Assembly (NCBI GenBank): GCA_963932145.1
Contig: OZ010599.1
Span: 42,614,542-42,678,541 of the forward strand
Length of the DNA: 64,000 nucleotides
Direction: 5' to 3'
Source: Acanthosepion lycidas
Taxonomy: Eukaryota; Mollusca; Cephalopoda; Sepiida; Sepiidae
Shown: positions 1 to 10,599 of the stretch, in pieces
Layout of the letters: each line of letters begins with the position of its first letter
Position numbering within the stretch: the stretch's first letter is position 1
Program-made: the position numbers and the translations under genes
Notes under the pieces: generated by a model
The model's database searches: none
What the model saw: only the letters and a program-made list of their open reading frames with translations
What the model was told of the DNA's origin: nothing

Positions 1-750
1 TAGCGTGGCTTCGTTAAGTAAACCTGGCGGATCCCATCCCTCTCCAGGTAAAACCACAGCTGACGTCCTCCAACTTGAAAGTTCGTCTCGGTCATGGACA
101 CGTAACCGTTGACTAAGAATCGCTCCGTCCAGTGATGCTGTGTCATCATCTCACTTGCTAAATAAAGACCTATAGAGCCCTGTCTTCCCAACTGTGTTAG
201 ATGGTCGCTGCTCCTACAATAAGGGTCATCCACCTTTTGACAAGTCTTTTTTTTAATCCTGCTAGATTTGTAGCCACCTCATCGCTAGAAAAGCATGACA
301 GGGAAACCCATTTAGTTGCCATGTGGTAAAAATATAAATAATCTTCTTTTGTGTGTTATATTGCACCAGAAGAACCCTGTTAAAGGGCCTTTTTCTTGTA
401 TTGTTAGATTTGAAATGATCCACCCCGGGAAATGCCGGGTTCCCTGACTAGAGTAAAATGGATTTATTGTCATTAAAATAATTGGTCTTAAGTCTAAATT
501 CCTAAATGTTATATTCCTAAATGTCGAATTGCTCTTAAATGTAAATCCCGAAATATCAAAGAGGAAGAAATTTAAAATCTGTTCATTTGTCATATATGAA
601 TTACGTTAGCACCATTTGTGAAAAGCTTTTCGTCGGAGAAAGCCATAACATTATAGATGAACTATTTTAACTTTGTAACGGTTGGAGCCATTTAGTTTAA
701 TAATCGTGACGGTGGTGGGGTGAAATCTTTCAAAATAAATACATTCAAGA
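1..750. other. Unassigned non-coding sequence
   Basis: I recognise no gene or repeat family here. The first 300 bases are closer to balanced base composition than the rest of the window, and the remainder is AT-rich. Open frames are short and resemble no known protein. The stretch ends where a (TA)n array begins. Confidence 0.4.
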
Positions 751-757
751 CGTGCGT

Positions 758-758
758 G

Positions 759-796
<38 letters not shown>
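758..796. repeat. (TA)n microsatellite
   Basis: An uninterrupted TA run lies directly against the tail of the inverted SINE copy that follows. Its placement fits the pattern of TA arrays beginning at retroposon 3' ends. Confidence 0.9.
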
Positions 797-797
<1 letters not shown>

Positions 798-917
798 CTG
801 AGATGAGGTATTATGTACACTATTTACATTATTCGGACTATTGTTCTCATCTTTGTCGCCATATTTATTATAACGTTTCGGCTGTTGTATGCTCCGACCT
901 TCTTCAGGTGGTTGCAC
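797..917 (-). repeat. SINE-B tail fragment, inverted
   Basis: Read on the minus strand, this carries the SINE-B 3' body: CACCTGAAGAAGG, then ACAACAGCCGAAACGTT, then CGAATAATGTAAATAGTG. It is the reverse complement, with mismatches, of 1110-1222. The two copies form arms of about 110 bp around the head of a full SINE. Confidence 0.75.
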
Positions 918-1216
918 ACATGGTACAGTGGATAAAGGCGTTGGTTAGATCCAGTGAAAAAAACCCAAAGAGTGTGAGTTCAATACCCGGTTAAGGCAGT
1001 GGGGAACTTGGAGAGGGGAATTAACAGAAGATAACTGATAATTGACATCCATTAAAAACATGGCACGTGAAACTAGAACAGTCTAACCCCAGTGAGCGAA
1101 ATAAAGGTTTCAGTTCGACATTCCGACCACCTGAAGAAGGCCAGAGCGTACAACAGCCGAAACGTTGTAATAAATATGGCGACAAGATGAAGACAATAGT
1201 CCGAATAATGTAAATA

Positions 1217-1222
<6 letters not shown>
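918..1222 (+). repeat. tRNA-derived SINE (SINE-B), near full length
   Basis: The head has tRNA-like internal promoter blocks: an A-box-like GTGGATAAAGGCGTTGGTTA near 928 and a B-box-like GAGTTCAATACCCG near 977. The body holds CACCTGAAGAAGG and GCCGAAACGTTGT, and the tail runs into (TA)n. Related copies lie at 4658-4910, 14845-15165 (minus) and 60960-61150. Octopus tRNA-derived SINEs (OK, OR1, OR2) are described in the literature, but I cannot assign this copy to one of them. It has no coding capacity and would depend on a partner LINE. Confidence 0.7.

Positions 1223-1256
<34 letters not shown>
1219..1256. repeat. (TA)n microsatellite
   Basis: A pure TA run that starts exactly at the SINE-B tail ATAGTGTA. 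Confidence 0.9.
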
Positions 1257-1260
<4 letters not shown>

Positions 1261-1262
1261 TA

Positions 1263-1430
1263 GGAAATGTATTAAATCCGACATGTTTTTATTTATTTGT
1301 TTAAACGTTATTTTTTTTTAAATGGATACTCACATTTGAGTAGATGCTCTGTTTTTATTTATTTATTAAACATAATATGAGTATCCACTTAAAAAGATAA
1401 ATTCAAAATATGTCGGATTTAATCCATTCC
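1263..1430. mobile_element. MITE-like nested inverted repeat
   Basis: Outer arms at 1263-1285 and 1409-1430 share TTAAATCCGACAT and its complement. A second pair of arms inside, 1320-1335 and 1376-1390, shares GGATACTCA and its complement. A 168-bp non-coding unit with paired ends fits a miniature inverted-repeat transposable element. I could not assign a superfamily. Confidence 0.55.
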
Positions 1431-1619
1431 ACAAAAATTGTCTTTGTTTAAGTTAAGATACGAAACAGAGCAGATGTATATTTCGAGAATCTCGAAGATG
1501 TGTGTTCAAAAGCACTACTCGGGCTTTGTTTGATCAGGAGGTCCTACGTGGATATATATGCATGCATAGAACAACATAATTAAAAAAATATATACTTACT
1601 TGTGCACAGATAGACAAAA

Positions 1620-1862
1620 AAAAGAAAAAAAAGAAAAAAACATTTATGAGATTAGCCGTTGCGTATGCGCCACGTAATTTGGTGAAATTAAGAGGTCGTC
1701 TTGTCTGGCTGTTATATGCCCAGATGGGAAGAGTGTAAATATTTTCTACCTACCGCATCCTGACACCGAGAGAGTTTATATCTTTTCTTTTTATACTGCT
1801 GAGTACCACGCCATCCAGTGGTCGTTAAGCGAAGTCTTCTTGCTGACAAGGTGTAATAATCC
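1620..1862. repeat. Dispersed repeat, copy 1 (Penelope-associated UTR-like)
   Basis: This matches 32400-32672 over about 240 bp, including the block GAGAGTTTAT, a TTTTATACTGC motif and a shared run around CGTTAAG. The other copy lies just 3' of a Penelope-like endonuclease fragment on the minus strand, so this may be a Penelope-like 3' UTR or pseudo-LTR. That link is inference from a single neighbour. Confidence 0.5.
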
Positions 1863-1865
1863 TAT

Positions 1866-2075
1866 ACATGTGCGGATGTAGTATTAAAAAGAAAGAGATA
1901 GGAGGGAAAGAGAAAGGTGAAATAGTGCAAAAAAAGAAAGGAACAAAAGGTAAAAGAAAAAAGAAGGAAAGTAAGAGAGTAAAGAAGATACTAAGCGAAA
2001 GAGAGACAGAAAAAAAGAGAGGACGAAAGAATAGAATCAGAAAAGGAAGAAAGAAAAAATGAATGAGAAGAAATA
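1866..2075. repeat. Purine-rich low-complexity tract
   Basis: An A/G-only style tract. The lysine/arginine-rich open frame through it is a product of base composition. Confidence 0.8.
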
Positions 2076-3840
2076 AAGGCGGTAAAACTTAAGTTTTAGA
2101 AGCACGATAGTGTAAAACAGAATGCTAGAAAGCTTCGCCTCGTGCATTCTCTTTACAGGGGTTTTGACATGATTTGGTCATCAGCAATCTGCAAAAAGTT
2201 TGAAAAGCTTCTTTGATCGGTTTGGTAGTTCCGAAAAAAATGTGTCCATTTTTGTGACATTAATTGAGTATTTACCCTCCTCAGTTATGCGCATGAGAGT
2301 AATTAAAAAAAATTCAGATTGTTGCTCCAGAAGTGTGTTAACGACGATCACGAAATCCCCAAAAGATGGTTAATTATAATGTAGACACAAAACGCTTGTA
2401 ATTATCTGATCCAAGCATGCGCGCAGTGAGACAAACGACGCCTTTAACAATCGTAAATTTACTTGACAAGTATTACACGGTCGTGTTAGGTGGCAGTGAA
2501 CTGTATCCTAATCCCTTGTTGGTACAAAGCCACGTAAAGGGTATTCAAAACAATGGAATTTCGACCGAGCTGGTCGTCGTCGTCTTGTATCAATCTGATT
2601 TAGTAACATGAGCGTTGCATTCCAATGCGGACTAATTTTCTCATCCTTTTTTATATTCTATTTTTCGGACGCTATACTTTTCAGCCTTCAACGAAGAAAT
2701 TAATTAAGCAATATACAAGGAGTACATCGGCTCAAAAAATTCAGATAAAAAAACATTTTGTTCAATTTACGATTTTTTTTTGTAATATATATTTACAAAA
2801 TAATAAAATATAGATACCTCCAAAAAACGTGATACCTAAGGTTTAAAATGAAAAATCTTTCCTGAAGCATTTTTTTTTAGTTTTAATTTTAAGGTAATAT
2901 ATTAATTTAATATTTCCAATTATCAAAATACTTTGCGGTATTTCAAAACTAATTTAAATTGACCGGAATTTTTTTTTTTTTTTTTTGGAAACCGCTAAAA
3001 ATCCTTGATGATAGCACATTTTTAGTCATCTGTCAGCACCATGTAATTCTCTTTATTAAAAAAAATTTTTTCAAAAAGCAAATATCCTTTTCTGAAACTT
3101 TATTTGAGGAATATTAACTATTTAAAGTTTAATTAATCTGATTTGAAACAAATATTATTTACTTTTGGTTTATAATATCTCAGAAATGCATTTTTTTTTT
3201 AAACGGTGTCGATTTAAGGTTTTGACAGGCTGACTGACAGATGGAAGGTTTTTGTTTTTTTTACGGGCGACGTATCTGTAAAAATTACTTGGGGAATATA
3301 ACGTGAGCACCTTTTTAATATATTTTTTATCTATCCAGTAATCTTAAAAAATTAGAGAAATATTCTCCGTAATCTAATTTTTTATCGAATTTTAGATACT
3401 CTGGCTTTAAATTTACTCTAGTTTTATGATAATGCTGTGTATAGACCTCAGTATTTACGAAAAACGGCACGTTTATATACACAAAAAACAATTCAAAATT
3501 CATTTTAAAATATTGGCTGCTGTTGAATTATACTAAGCTTTCTAAGATTAGTAAATACAGTCTTAATTTAATAAGAATATTATTTAATTTTTGCAAGATT
3601 TTCCAAATCAATGTGCTTTTCCCCGTAAAAAAGACGCTAAAATTTCCTATATTAATCTTTGGTCCCTCTGCTGTGAATTTGTGGAGGTACCTAAAAAAGT
3701 TAACTTTACGATGATGGCAGGAAATGTTGGACAAATCTCAAGTGTCAACACAATTTCAATAAGCAATAACTATGTGAAGGTGGATCAATAAATATGTAGC
3801 CCGGTACTAACTAAATTTCTATCTGAAATTTTAACTGTAA
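2076..3840. other. AT-rich DNA without a recognised gene
   Basis: Long homopolymer T and A runs and short unrelated open frames, the largest about 64-68 codons. None shows a domain motif. I see no clear terminal repeats. Confidence 0.5.
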
Positions 3841-3844
3841 TATG

Positions 3845-4056
3845 ATTAACGTATATACTCAAGCAAAGTGTGAGTTTTTATTATCAGTTTGTTTATGCAA
3901 ACAATAGGCGGTTGCACTATACACAGGTAATTTTCTGAAGAGGTTAAAAACCATATATTTTAGCTGGCTGGTCACACTATACACAAAAGAGATTAAAAAT
4001 CCACGCCAAAATATTTAGGGGCCGCACTATGCATGAAGTCGAGTATATACGTTAAT
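3845..4056. mobile_element. MITE with 16-bp perfect terminal inverted repeats
   Basis: The 212-bp unit begins with ATTAACGTATATACTC (3845-3860) and ends with its exact complement (4041-4056). Inside, a CACTATACACA-like word occurs three times, near 3916, 3974 and 4025, as subterminal repeats often do in MITEs. It is non-coding and its superfamily is unassigned. Confidence 0.65.
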
Positions 4057-4657
4057 AGAGAAGCACTGAACTAAAAAGGGTATTGACAAAGAAAGAGATT
4101 ATGCAGAAAAATACATCTTTGTTGTGTATAATAAATGTTTTTTTAATCATTAAAGCCATGAATTTATTGTTGTTTTTACGTATCACCGTGAAATAACATT
4201 CCTAGCCTGATATGGATTTATTTTTGATTTAAACTTTTTGCAGCATAATGTTCGATTACTGTGAATTCACCACTGAATTAAATTCATTGACAAGTCAGAT
4301 TATGTTAAAAAACAAAAAACAAAACAAAAAAAAAAAAAAAAACTATTACCTAAAATATATGTGTACTTTCTTTTTTTGACTTATGGATGCACTTATATCT
4401 AGTAATAAAATCCATACAATTTCCATAGTGTGCTTTTCTAATTTAGAAACAAAGCACAAGATCATGTGATTAAAAATATAGAAAATAGATTAATTTTGTA
4501 CACACATGAGGAAGATATACCATTATTCTTTATTTTCGAGAAACTCATTAAAAAGCGATTTGTGAAAAATATTTCATTTTGTCTGACATCATTCTTTCTT
4601 CAATTTTCTTACCTGTATGTGGCTCTTATATGAAGTAAGTTTGGCCACCCCTGATCT
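4057..4657. other. AT-rich DNA without a recognised gene
   Basis: Simple A- and T-rich sequence with a poly(A)-like run near 4310-4345. I see no coding or repeat signature. Confidence 0.5.
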
Positions 4658-4910
4658 AGAGGATTAACGCGTTGGCTCAAGAATTTGGTGACATAGTAAT
4701 TGCGAGTTCAAACCCTGAGCAGTACTACATAAGAAAAAAACGAGATATGCTAGACATGGAGTGTGGAACACGAACAATCTATCCCGTCGATTAAATAAAG
4801 AGCTCAGTTTGAAATTCCTGAAAGGTTACCTAGATCAACAAGCACCTGAAAAAGGCCTGAGGGTACAACAGCCGAAACATAGTCCGAATGTAAATAATTA
4901 TTACTTCCAC
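4658..4910 (+). repeat. tRNA-derived SINE (SINE-B) copy
   Basis: The head has an A-box-like TTAACGCGTTGGCTCAAGAA and a B-box-like GAGTTCAAACCCTGAGC. The body shares CGAACAATCTATCCCGT and ACAACAGCCGAAACAT with the other SINE-B copies. The CTGAAGA word of other copies is changed to CTGAAAA here. A 69-codon frame crossing it is not a gene. Confidence 0.7.
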
Positions 4911-5320
4911 TCAGACAGTTTGAAATGCCCCGGGTATAGAAAAAGACAACATAATGCTTTCCACGATTAAATAGTTGGCCTATTACAATACATATTGATA
5001 TTAAAATTACTGTTCCATCACAGTTGTTACCTTTAATATATGAAATGCGTATGCACCCAACAAACTGTACCGTTTCTGAAATTCTTTAACCTGTCATAGC
5101 AATTTAACCTTTATCAGAATCATTTACATTTTTCTACTTATATATAACTACGACATTCAACAAATCAAAATGTTATAGTCCAGGTTAGGACCAAGGAAGA
5201 ACAACACGAACACAAGAAATAACGAAGGTATATTACACGAAATAATAATACAAGATGTGGAAGGTGTTAGTATGACTGTCAGTCTGGTTTGGAGTGAACT
5301 ACTATCGGCTCGACTCAATT
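4911..5320. other. Unassigned intergenic DNA
   Basis: No gene seen. The region is AT-rich up to the GC-rich repeat that follows. The open frames of 115-154 codons at 5157-5621 cover the adjoining hairpin repeats and match no protein I know. Confidence 0.5.
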
Positions 5321-5500
5321 CGATATTTACTTGCCCCCCACCCCCCAGGAGGGAAAGATGCGGCACAAGGCCGAGTTTTACGTGGGTTTTCCGAGCCCGT
5401 AGGCTCGGCCAAAAAATGCCCGTAGAAACTGCAAAAACAGAATCGGTTTGGAGCCACGTTCCTCTCTGCTTAGAGGCAGAGAGTTCGACCGTCGAGCCGA
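5321..5500 (-). repeat. Hairpin repeat (HP element), copy C
   Basis: On the minus strand the order matches the 10.4 kb and 16.1 kb copies: a stem-loop CCGAGCCTACGGGCTCGG (5391-5408), then CCCACGTAAAACTCGGCC, then TTGTGCC, and a tail resembling GGGCAAGTAAATAT. The stem is a perfect 7 bp closed by C-G around a TACG loop. GC content is far above the flanks. Function is unknown. Confidence 0.7.
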
Positions 5501-5504
5501 GATC

Positions 5505-5571
5505 GGTATCTAGTCCCACCCACCACGAGGGTTGCATGTGGCACAAGCCGAGTTTAACGTGGGTTTCCCGA
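5505..5571 (-). repeat. Hairpin repeat (HP element), partial copy D
   Basis: It has the minus-strand words CCCACGTTAAACTCGGC and TTGTGCCACATG shared with the other HP copies, but is cut off before the TACG stem-loop by the start of the LINE. It is oriented the same way as copy C, so the two are tandem. Confidence 0.55.
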
Positions 5572-7400
5572 GCCCGAGAACGAGTTTCGCAGCTATTTGG
5601 CTGACTTTCCTCGGCTTTCACCGACTGAATCGGCTAGCTCCGAGGGAGAGATTACGGACGGCGAGGTCTACGCGGCATTGAAGAACGTCGGCAGAGGCAG
5701 GTCGCTCGGTCTGGATGGTTTGCCCTATGAATTGTACTTGAGGCTGTCGCACATCTTTATCCCGATTTTGACAGTTGTGTTCAACAACTGGTTCCGGCAG
5801 GGGTCCCTCCTCGACCGGTTTTCCAGGGCTGCGATCACGCTGTTAAAACGGGCAAGGGTGTTGGGGGGAACCTAGACGATTACAGGCCCATAACTCTGCT
5901 AAACACAGAGTTAAAGATTTTGGCCAAGATCCTGCAGGAGCGTTTGCAGTCAGTTGCCGAGTCTCTGTTGGGTCCGGAGAAGACTTGTTCTGTGAAGGGC
6001 CGAACAATTCAGAGCAACCTGCATCTAATCCGCACGATCATAGAGGGAGTAAAAGACAACGACGTGGTCGCGCTGATCAATTTGGATTAGTCCAAGGCAT
6101 TTGATAGGGTTGACCATCGCTACTTTGTCTTGCAGGCCGCCGGATTCGCACCCGACTTCTGCCGCTGGATTAGCCTCCTGTATTGCTCCCCCAGTGCTGT
6201 GGTACAGGTGAACGGGAAGCTGTCGAACGCTTTTGCGCTGTCTAGGTCGGTTCGTCAGGGTTGCCCACTGTCGCCCCTACTTTATGCTTTGACGTTGGAG
6301 CCTCTACTTCGCCGGCTGAGGGACAGGGCATGCAGTCCGGGCCTACACGGAATTGCCGTTCCTGGAGGAGCTCGAGCCAGGGTTTCTGCGTACGCCGATG
6401 ACGTATCTGCTTTCGTGTCGTCTCGCAGCGACTTTGAGGCGGTACTGAAGGCACTTGATCGGTACGAAAAGGTGACATGGGCCAAGATTAACTGCGACAA
6501 GTCACCCGGCTTGCGTTTGGGTGCCTGGAAGGGGGTCGATCTTCTGGGGCCCTTCGGTTGAATGGACGGTCCTGTTCGCATTCTTGGAGTGTGGTTTGGA
6601 CCCGACCTCCAGCTGGAGAAAAATTGGCCTGAAGTACGAGCAAAGGTCGATGCGACCGGCCAGATTTGGCATCGACGGAGGTTGTCCGTGAAGGGCAGGG
6701 CGGAGGTGTGTGCTACATACATTTTCCCTCTTGTCCTTTATCGATTGTCCGTAAATTCCTCTCTGTGACGACCATAGGAAGCCGCTCGAGCGCTCGCTAT
6801 CTTCCATTTTATGGAGGGGACGCGGGAATCGGGTCGACAGACGCGTCTGTGCACAACGTCCGGGTTATGGGAGGCTGGGAATGCCACACTTGGAGAGCCA
6901 CAAACGTGACTTGAAGTTGGCTTTCCTACGCTGCGCATTGACAGGAGGTTCGGTTATGGCGGGGATTGTTAGGGACGCGTTCCCTTCCCTTACTATCAGT
7001 CCCCCCATCTCGCGGGTTGAGCGCCATCGTAAACCCTGGGATCAATCGTATTTCCTTTGCGAGTGTCGGTCGGCCTTGTTGGCCCTTCCTCGGTCCAGTC
7101 ACCTTTCTCGGCCTAGGAAGGTCTTCTATCGTTTGTTCGTGGAGGGGGTCGCGAAGGATTCCCTACGTGAGGATCTCGGCTTGTCGCAGGATGAGTTTCG
7201 CTCTTGCTGGTCTAGGGCGCCAGCGGCGGATTACCTCAGTAACCCTGAGTTTCCGCTTAACTAACGATTGGCTCGGAATTGGCTGCCTTGTCATTGAGAC
7301 CATGTCGGCGAGCTGACGGCTCGTCTCGCTCCCGAAAAGCTTGTGCCCATTGATCGTGCATACGCGTGTGACACTGTGTCTCCCCCGTATTCCGGGGTGA
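5572..7400 (+). pseudogene. Tx1-like LINE reverse transcriptase relic, 5' truncated
   Basis: The translated pieces are in the order of a non-LTR reverse transcriptase: SLGLDGLPYELY, DDYRPITLL, a SKAFDRVDH block, VRQGCPLSPLLY, and the catalytic YADD at 6391-6402. C-terminal frames continue to 7264. Word choice resembles the Xenopus Tx1 type within the L1 group; clade is by eye. It is dead: a frameshift near 5865, an in-frame TAG at 6088 just before SKAFDRVDH, TGA stops at 6559 and 6766, and another frameshift before 6881. The apurinic endonuclease domain is missing. GC content is clearly higher than the flanks. A second relic of the family lies at 56560-57520 on the other strand. Confidence 0.75.
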
Positions 7401-7439
7401 AATGGATGGAAATGGATTAAATTTTAATTACATATATAA

Positions 7440-7665
7440 AATCATTATATTTTTATGGCGTAGGGCGCGTTTTGTAGGTCTCCCTAGAATGGATGTGGTA
7501 TTATGGTGCATGGAGGATTGATTGGTGATAGAAAAGTTCTTATGGTGAATGGATAAATTGTAAGGTATGAATGGGTCGTGAATCAGATTAGCTAGGTATA
7601 AGATAGTTAGTGAAGACCAACCTTTACCCCTCCTCTTTTTTCGGCCTTGTGCCACAATCTTCTAC
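7440..7665. repeat. Dispersed 210-bp repeat, copy 1
   Basis: This shares an ordered series of words with 7866-8085: GGCGCGTTTTGTAGG, ATTGTAA, GAATGGGTCGTGAATC, ATTAGCTAGGTATAAGATAG and TTTTCGGCCTTGTGCCA. Both copies have the same orientation, spaced about 425 bp apart. The 3' word CGGCCTTGTGCCA is also found in the unrelated-looking HP elements. Confidence 0.65.
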
Positions 7666-7865
7666 TTATACAAAATAAATATAAGCGAGATAGCCTCTTG
7701 ATTTTGTCCATGGGCAGAATATAGTAGCTTGGACAGGTTCTACTAAGCATCTGTCATGTTTATTATTTTTGCTTTCTTTTGATATTTAGTTTGTTTTGGG
7801 GTTCATCCTCTCCCCACTCATGGTCATTCATCCGATTTTTATATATAAAATATTTATCATCATCA
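7666..7865. other. Spacer between two repeat copies
   Basis: AT-rich DNA with no recognised feature. The flanking repeats plus this spacer could represent a segmental tandem duplication. Confidence 0.4.
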
Positions 7866-8085
7866 AATTTTTATCTCATGGGCCGCGTTTTGTAGGTTCC
7901 CCACCCCACTGAGAGGATGCGGCATTATGGTATACGGAGGATTGGTTGGCGACGAATGAGTTTTTCTGCTGAACGGGCAAATTGTAACTAATGAATGGGT
8001 CGTGAATCGGATTAGCTAGGTATAAGATAGTGAAGATCAGCCCCAACCCATTTCCCTCTTTTCGGCCTTGTGCCATAATTGTATT
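7866..8085. repeat. Dispersed 210-bp repeat, copy 2
   Basis: The second copy of the 7440-7665 unit. It has GGCCGCGTTTTGTAGG at its start and CGGCCTTGTGCCA at its end, with scattered substitutions between. Confidence 0.65.
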
Positions 8086-8838
8086 TATTTACAGTAAATA
8101 TAGACATATGCAGTTGTTATGAAAGAAGATATGTCGTATAATCCTGGATGCATTTCTTGGAAGGTTGACGCAGCAAAATCATTGTATCCTTATCAGATCA
8201 TGACCCAACAAACTAAATATCGAAAGAGACTTTGCAAAAATCTAGAAATGTCCGAGTCAAGTTAAGACTTCTAACATTTCTTGTTCTAATATTACATTCC
8301 CAAGCTTGAGTCTGAAGCTACAATTTCAGTGAAGTTCAATCAATCCTAGTCACTTGAATATTGCATACACCAAGCATTTTTGTCGTATACCAATGAAATT
8401 AAAGACTTGTATTGCTACATAAGTTGCAACCAATAAGCCCGCAAATGAATTCACTTGGAAATATGCCCGATGTTATCGGCTGCCACAATCAATTGCCAAC
8501 AATCACCAAGCGTCTCGGATTGAAAAACGACTCCATCGATAACAAAAACAAAATAGCTATATACATATACTGATATCTAGAAAGGCTTTGTTAGTTAGAC
8601 TCCACCTAGTGGGGCGCTTTTTCTTCCTCGACCAAATAACGAAAATATCTCAATTTGACTTTTGCCCCGTATTTTTTCTTCTTTTTCCTCCACGTTTTTT
8701 TTTTTTTTTTTTTTTTTTTTTATACAAAACTTAAAATTATAAACTATATTTATTTCTGCTTATCTTGGATAGAAAATTATATATTTTCTTAAATTCTGTT
8801 CTCGGTCGTCGTTCACTTTAATGCATTAATACAGACAC

Positions 8839-8839
<1 letters not shown>
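8086..8839. other. Unassigned intergenic DNA
   Basis: No gene seen. It contains a poly(T) tract near 8695-8720 and otherwise plain sequence. Confidence 0.45.

Positions 8840-8906
<67 letters not shown>
8840..8906. repeat. (TA)n microsatellite
   Basis: A TA run after short CATA units. It sits exactly at the 3' tail (minus strand) of the 8907-9238 repeat. Confidence 0.9.
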
Positions 8907-8908
<2 letters not shown>

Positions 8909-9238
8909 ACTCTCCCGTCGATTTCGACTTATGAGGGTCCGATAACCTCATTCAGTTGTTGTTTGTGTCGTATGTGACATTTCAGTCCCGCTAGTGACCT
9001 GCATACAAGTACACATATTGTGCAACACTCGGGACATAGTCACAGGAATATTTGCTAACACTTTCGCCGTTGTCTTTCGTCTCTTAGTCGGTCAATACAA
9101 CTGATTTCGAAATTTCTGACAAATATCTCCATTTATTTCTATCCAGGGCAACTCGCTCCGAAGTTAGTATAAGACACATTGACAAGTGAGAGGTTACTCT
9201 TTAGCTTGTCTTTATACCCGAGTCACAGCTGTCCAACA
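8907..9238 (-). repeat. Dispersed repeat sharing the SINE-A tail
   Basis: Its minus-strand end ACCCTCATAAGTCGAAATCG followed by ACGGGAGAGTC matches the tail of SINE-A at 18990-19030 and, in part, 24118-24140. The rest differs from SINE-A, so two repeat types share one 3' tail. It is bounded on both sides by (TA)n. Confidence 0.5.

Positions 9239-9293
<55 letters not shown>
9239..9293. repeat. (TA)n microsatellite
   Basis: A pure TA run ending in ATAGATAGATA. Confidence 0.9.
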
Positions 9294-9295
<2 letters not shown>

Positions 9296-9299
9296 TAGA

Positions 9300-10140
9300 T
9301 ACACCTAGTGAGCCAGACAAACCTACCTAGGTTTCACCTAAACGGATGGTCAGGGAAAGTACGGCTAACGAGGCAAAGAGAAACGCATATTTATAGGCGA
9401 TAGCTAAAATTATACCACGTGACCAAAGAACCACAAACACAAACACCTAAGTTTTAAATATTTATTCAACAAAAATGAGAAGGGAGGGAAAAAAAAAACA
9501 CAAACATTAAGGTGGAATGACAAATAAGCGGGAAAACGTCTAATTTAGTAGCCAAGATTTTTTATGTCTACATACGTTAAGGATTTCAGTTTTGGAGTTT
9601 AATAGCTGGTTAGGTTGATCATATAAAGCTATGGCTAATTTCTCCTCTGCACATAATTTACAAAATTTATGGCCTGCTTTATATTTAGGGCATTTTTTTA
9701 ATATTTCCCATTTAAGGATGGGGTCTATATTATCTTCTTGTTTGGTTATAGGCAGATAGCGTGGTACTATGGTTAATTTTTTCGTTTTTAAAACTACTCG
9801 TATGGTTATAATACCTTTTTTAAATTTATCCTGTGTAGCGCCTATGTATGTTTTAGGGTTAGTATCCTCGCTATTTTTGTAAATTTTCACTTGATAAACC
9901 ACGCATTCTTGCTGACATTTTCCCTGTAATGGACAGATGTTTTTGTTTCTACAATTACAAGCAGGAGGATTACTGCGTCGATTATTCCTAGTTTTTTTCT
10001 TATTCAACCCATTTATTATAGTCCCTTCGTTCGGCATGCAACAATAACTAAGTTTTACATTGTTTTTGTTGAATATTTTATGTAACTCAGTTTTTTGGGG
10101 GGAAATGTTGTTCTAATAAATCAAAAAATATCTTGCCAAT
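9300..10140 (-). pseudogene. Penelope-like GIY-YIG endonuclease relic
   Basis: A 165-codon minus-strand frame (9540-10037) shows a Cys-rich block (CNCRNKNICPLQGKC), then VVYQVKI and KTYIGATQDKF, which fit the two halves of a GIY-YIG core. It ends in a LNSKTEIL..CRHK segment usual at the C terminus of this family. Upstream remnants with HA-like spacing before the start (10040-10130) suggest the frame was once longer. The Arg expected after the YIG helix is not visible. No reverse transcriptase domain remains. A poly(A)-signal-like AATAAA lies on the minus strand near 9465. Confidence 0.65.
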
Positions 10141-10259
10141 TTTTGTTTTTACCGGTTTGTAGCTCTTTCTTTTTTTTAAAACCTTTTTTTCCCTCGAGAT
10201 TGATTTGATTATTTGCAAATCAAAAATTCGAGGGTTTTTCGAAACGAGTCTAGTTATCT

Positions 10260-10270
10260 ATCTATCTATC

Positions 10271-10331
<61 letters not shown>
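10260..10331. repeat. TCTA / (TA)n microsatellite
   Basis: A short ATCT run passing into a long TA run. The open frames made of Ile-Tyr are artefacts of it. Confidence 0.9.
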
Positions 10332-10344
10332 TTACCTGGCACAT

Positions 10345-10536
10345 GTCAGAGGGTATCCCCCAGACGAGGCTCTGCCGATGGGCAGAGTCTCGTCTCGGGG
10401 GAAACTGACTCCGTTTTTACGTGGTCTATAGGGAATTTTTGCCCGAGCCTACGGGCTCGGAAACCCCACTTTAAAACTCGGCCTTATGCCACATCTTGCT
10501 GCGTGGGGCAGCGGGTAAATAATTTTTAAAATTTGT
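10345..10536 (+). repeat. Hairpin repeat (HP element), copy B
   Basis: The order is: inverted repeat GACGAGGCTC / GAGTCTCGTC (about 10364-10395), then the stem-loop CCGAGCCTACGGGCTCGG (10443-10460), then CCCACTTTAAAACTCGGCC, TTATGCCACA, and a tail GGGTAAATAATTT. It aligns along its length with 16020-16210. It is followed at once by (TA)n. No open frame is preserved, which points to a structured non-coding retroposon. Confidence 0.75.
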
Positions 10537-10542
10537 AAAAAT

Positions 10543-10578
<36 letters not shown>
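10543..10578. repeat. (TA)n microsatellite at HP-element tail
   Basis: A TA run beginning directly after the A-rich tail of HP copy B. Confidence 0.9.
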
Positions 10579-10581
<3 letters not shown>

Positions 10582-10599
10582 GCGATATAGACACCAAAA

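Noticed and set aside
918..1000. Possible tRNA gene
   Set aside because: A- and B-box-like blocks are present but the cloverleaf stems do not close, and the unit belongs to a dispersed SINE. The heads at 4658, 24955, 36767, 42425, 60077 and 62125 were rejected as tRNA genes for the same reason.
1130..1180. Hammerhead in SINE-B (CTGAAGA...GCCGAAACG)
   Set aside because: CUGANGA, GGC/GCC and GAAAC can be aligned, but the following bases give no stem III plus UH cleavage site. I left it out of the ribozyme-like set; a covariance model would decide.
1868..2062. Lysine/arginine-rich 64-codon frame
   Set aside because: It results from a purine-only tract; no domain or partner.
5157..5621. 154-codon minus and 115-codon plus frames
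   Set aside because: They overlap on opposite strands within GC-rich HP elements and match no protein family; stop-poor because of base composition.
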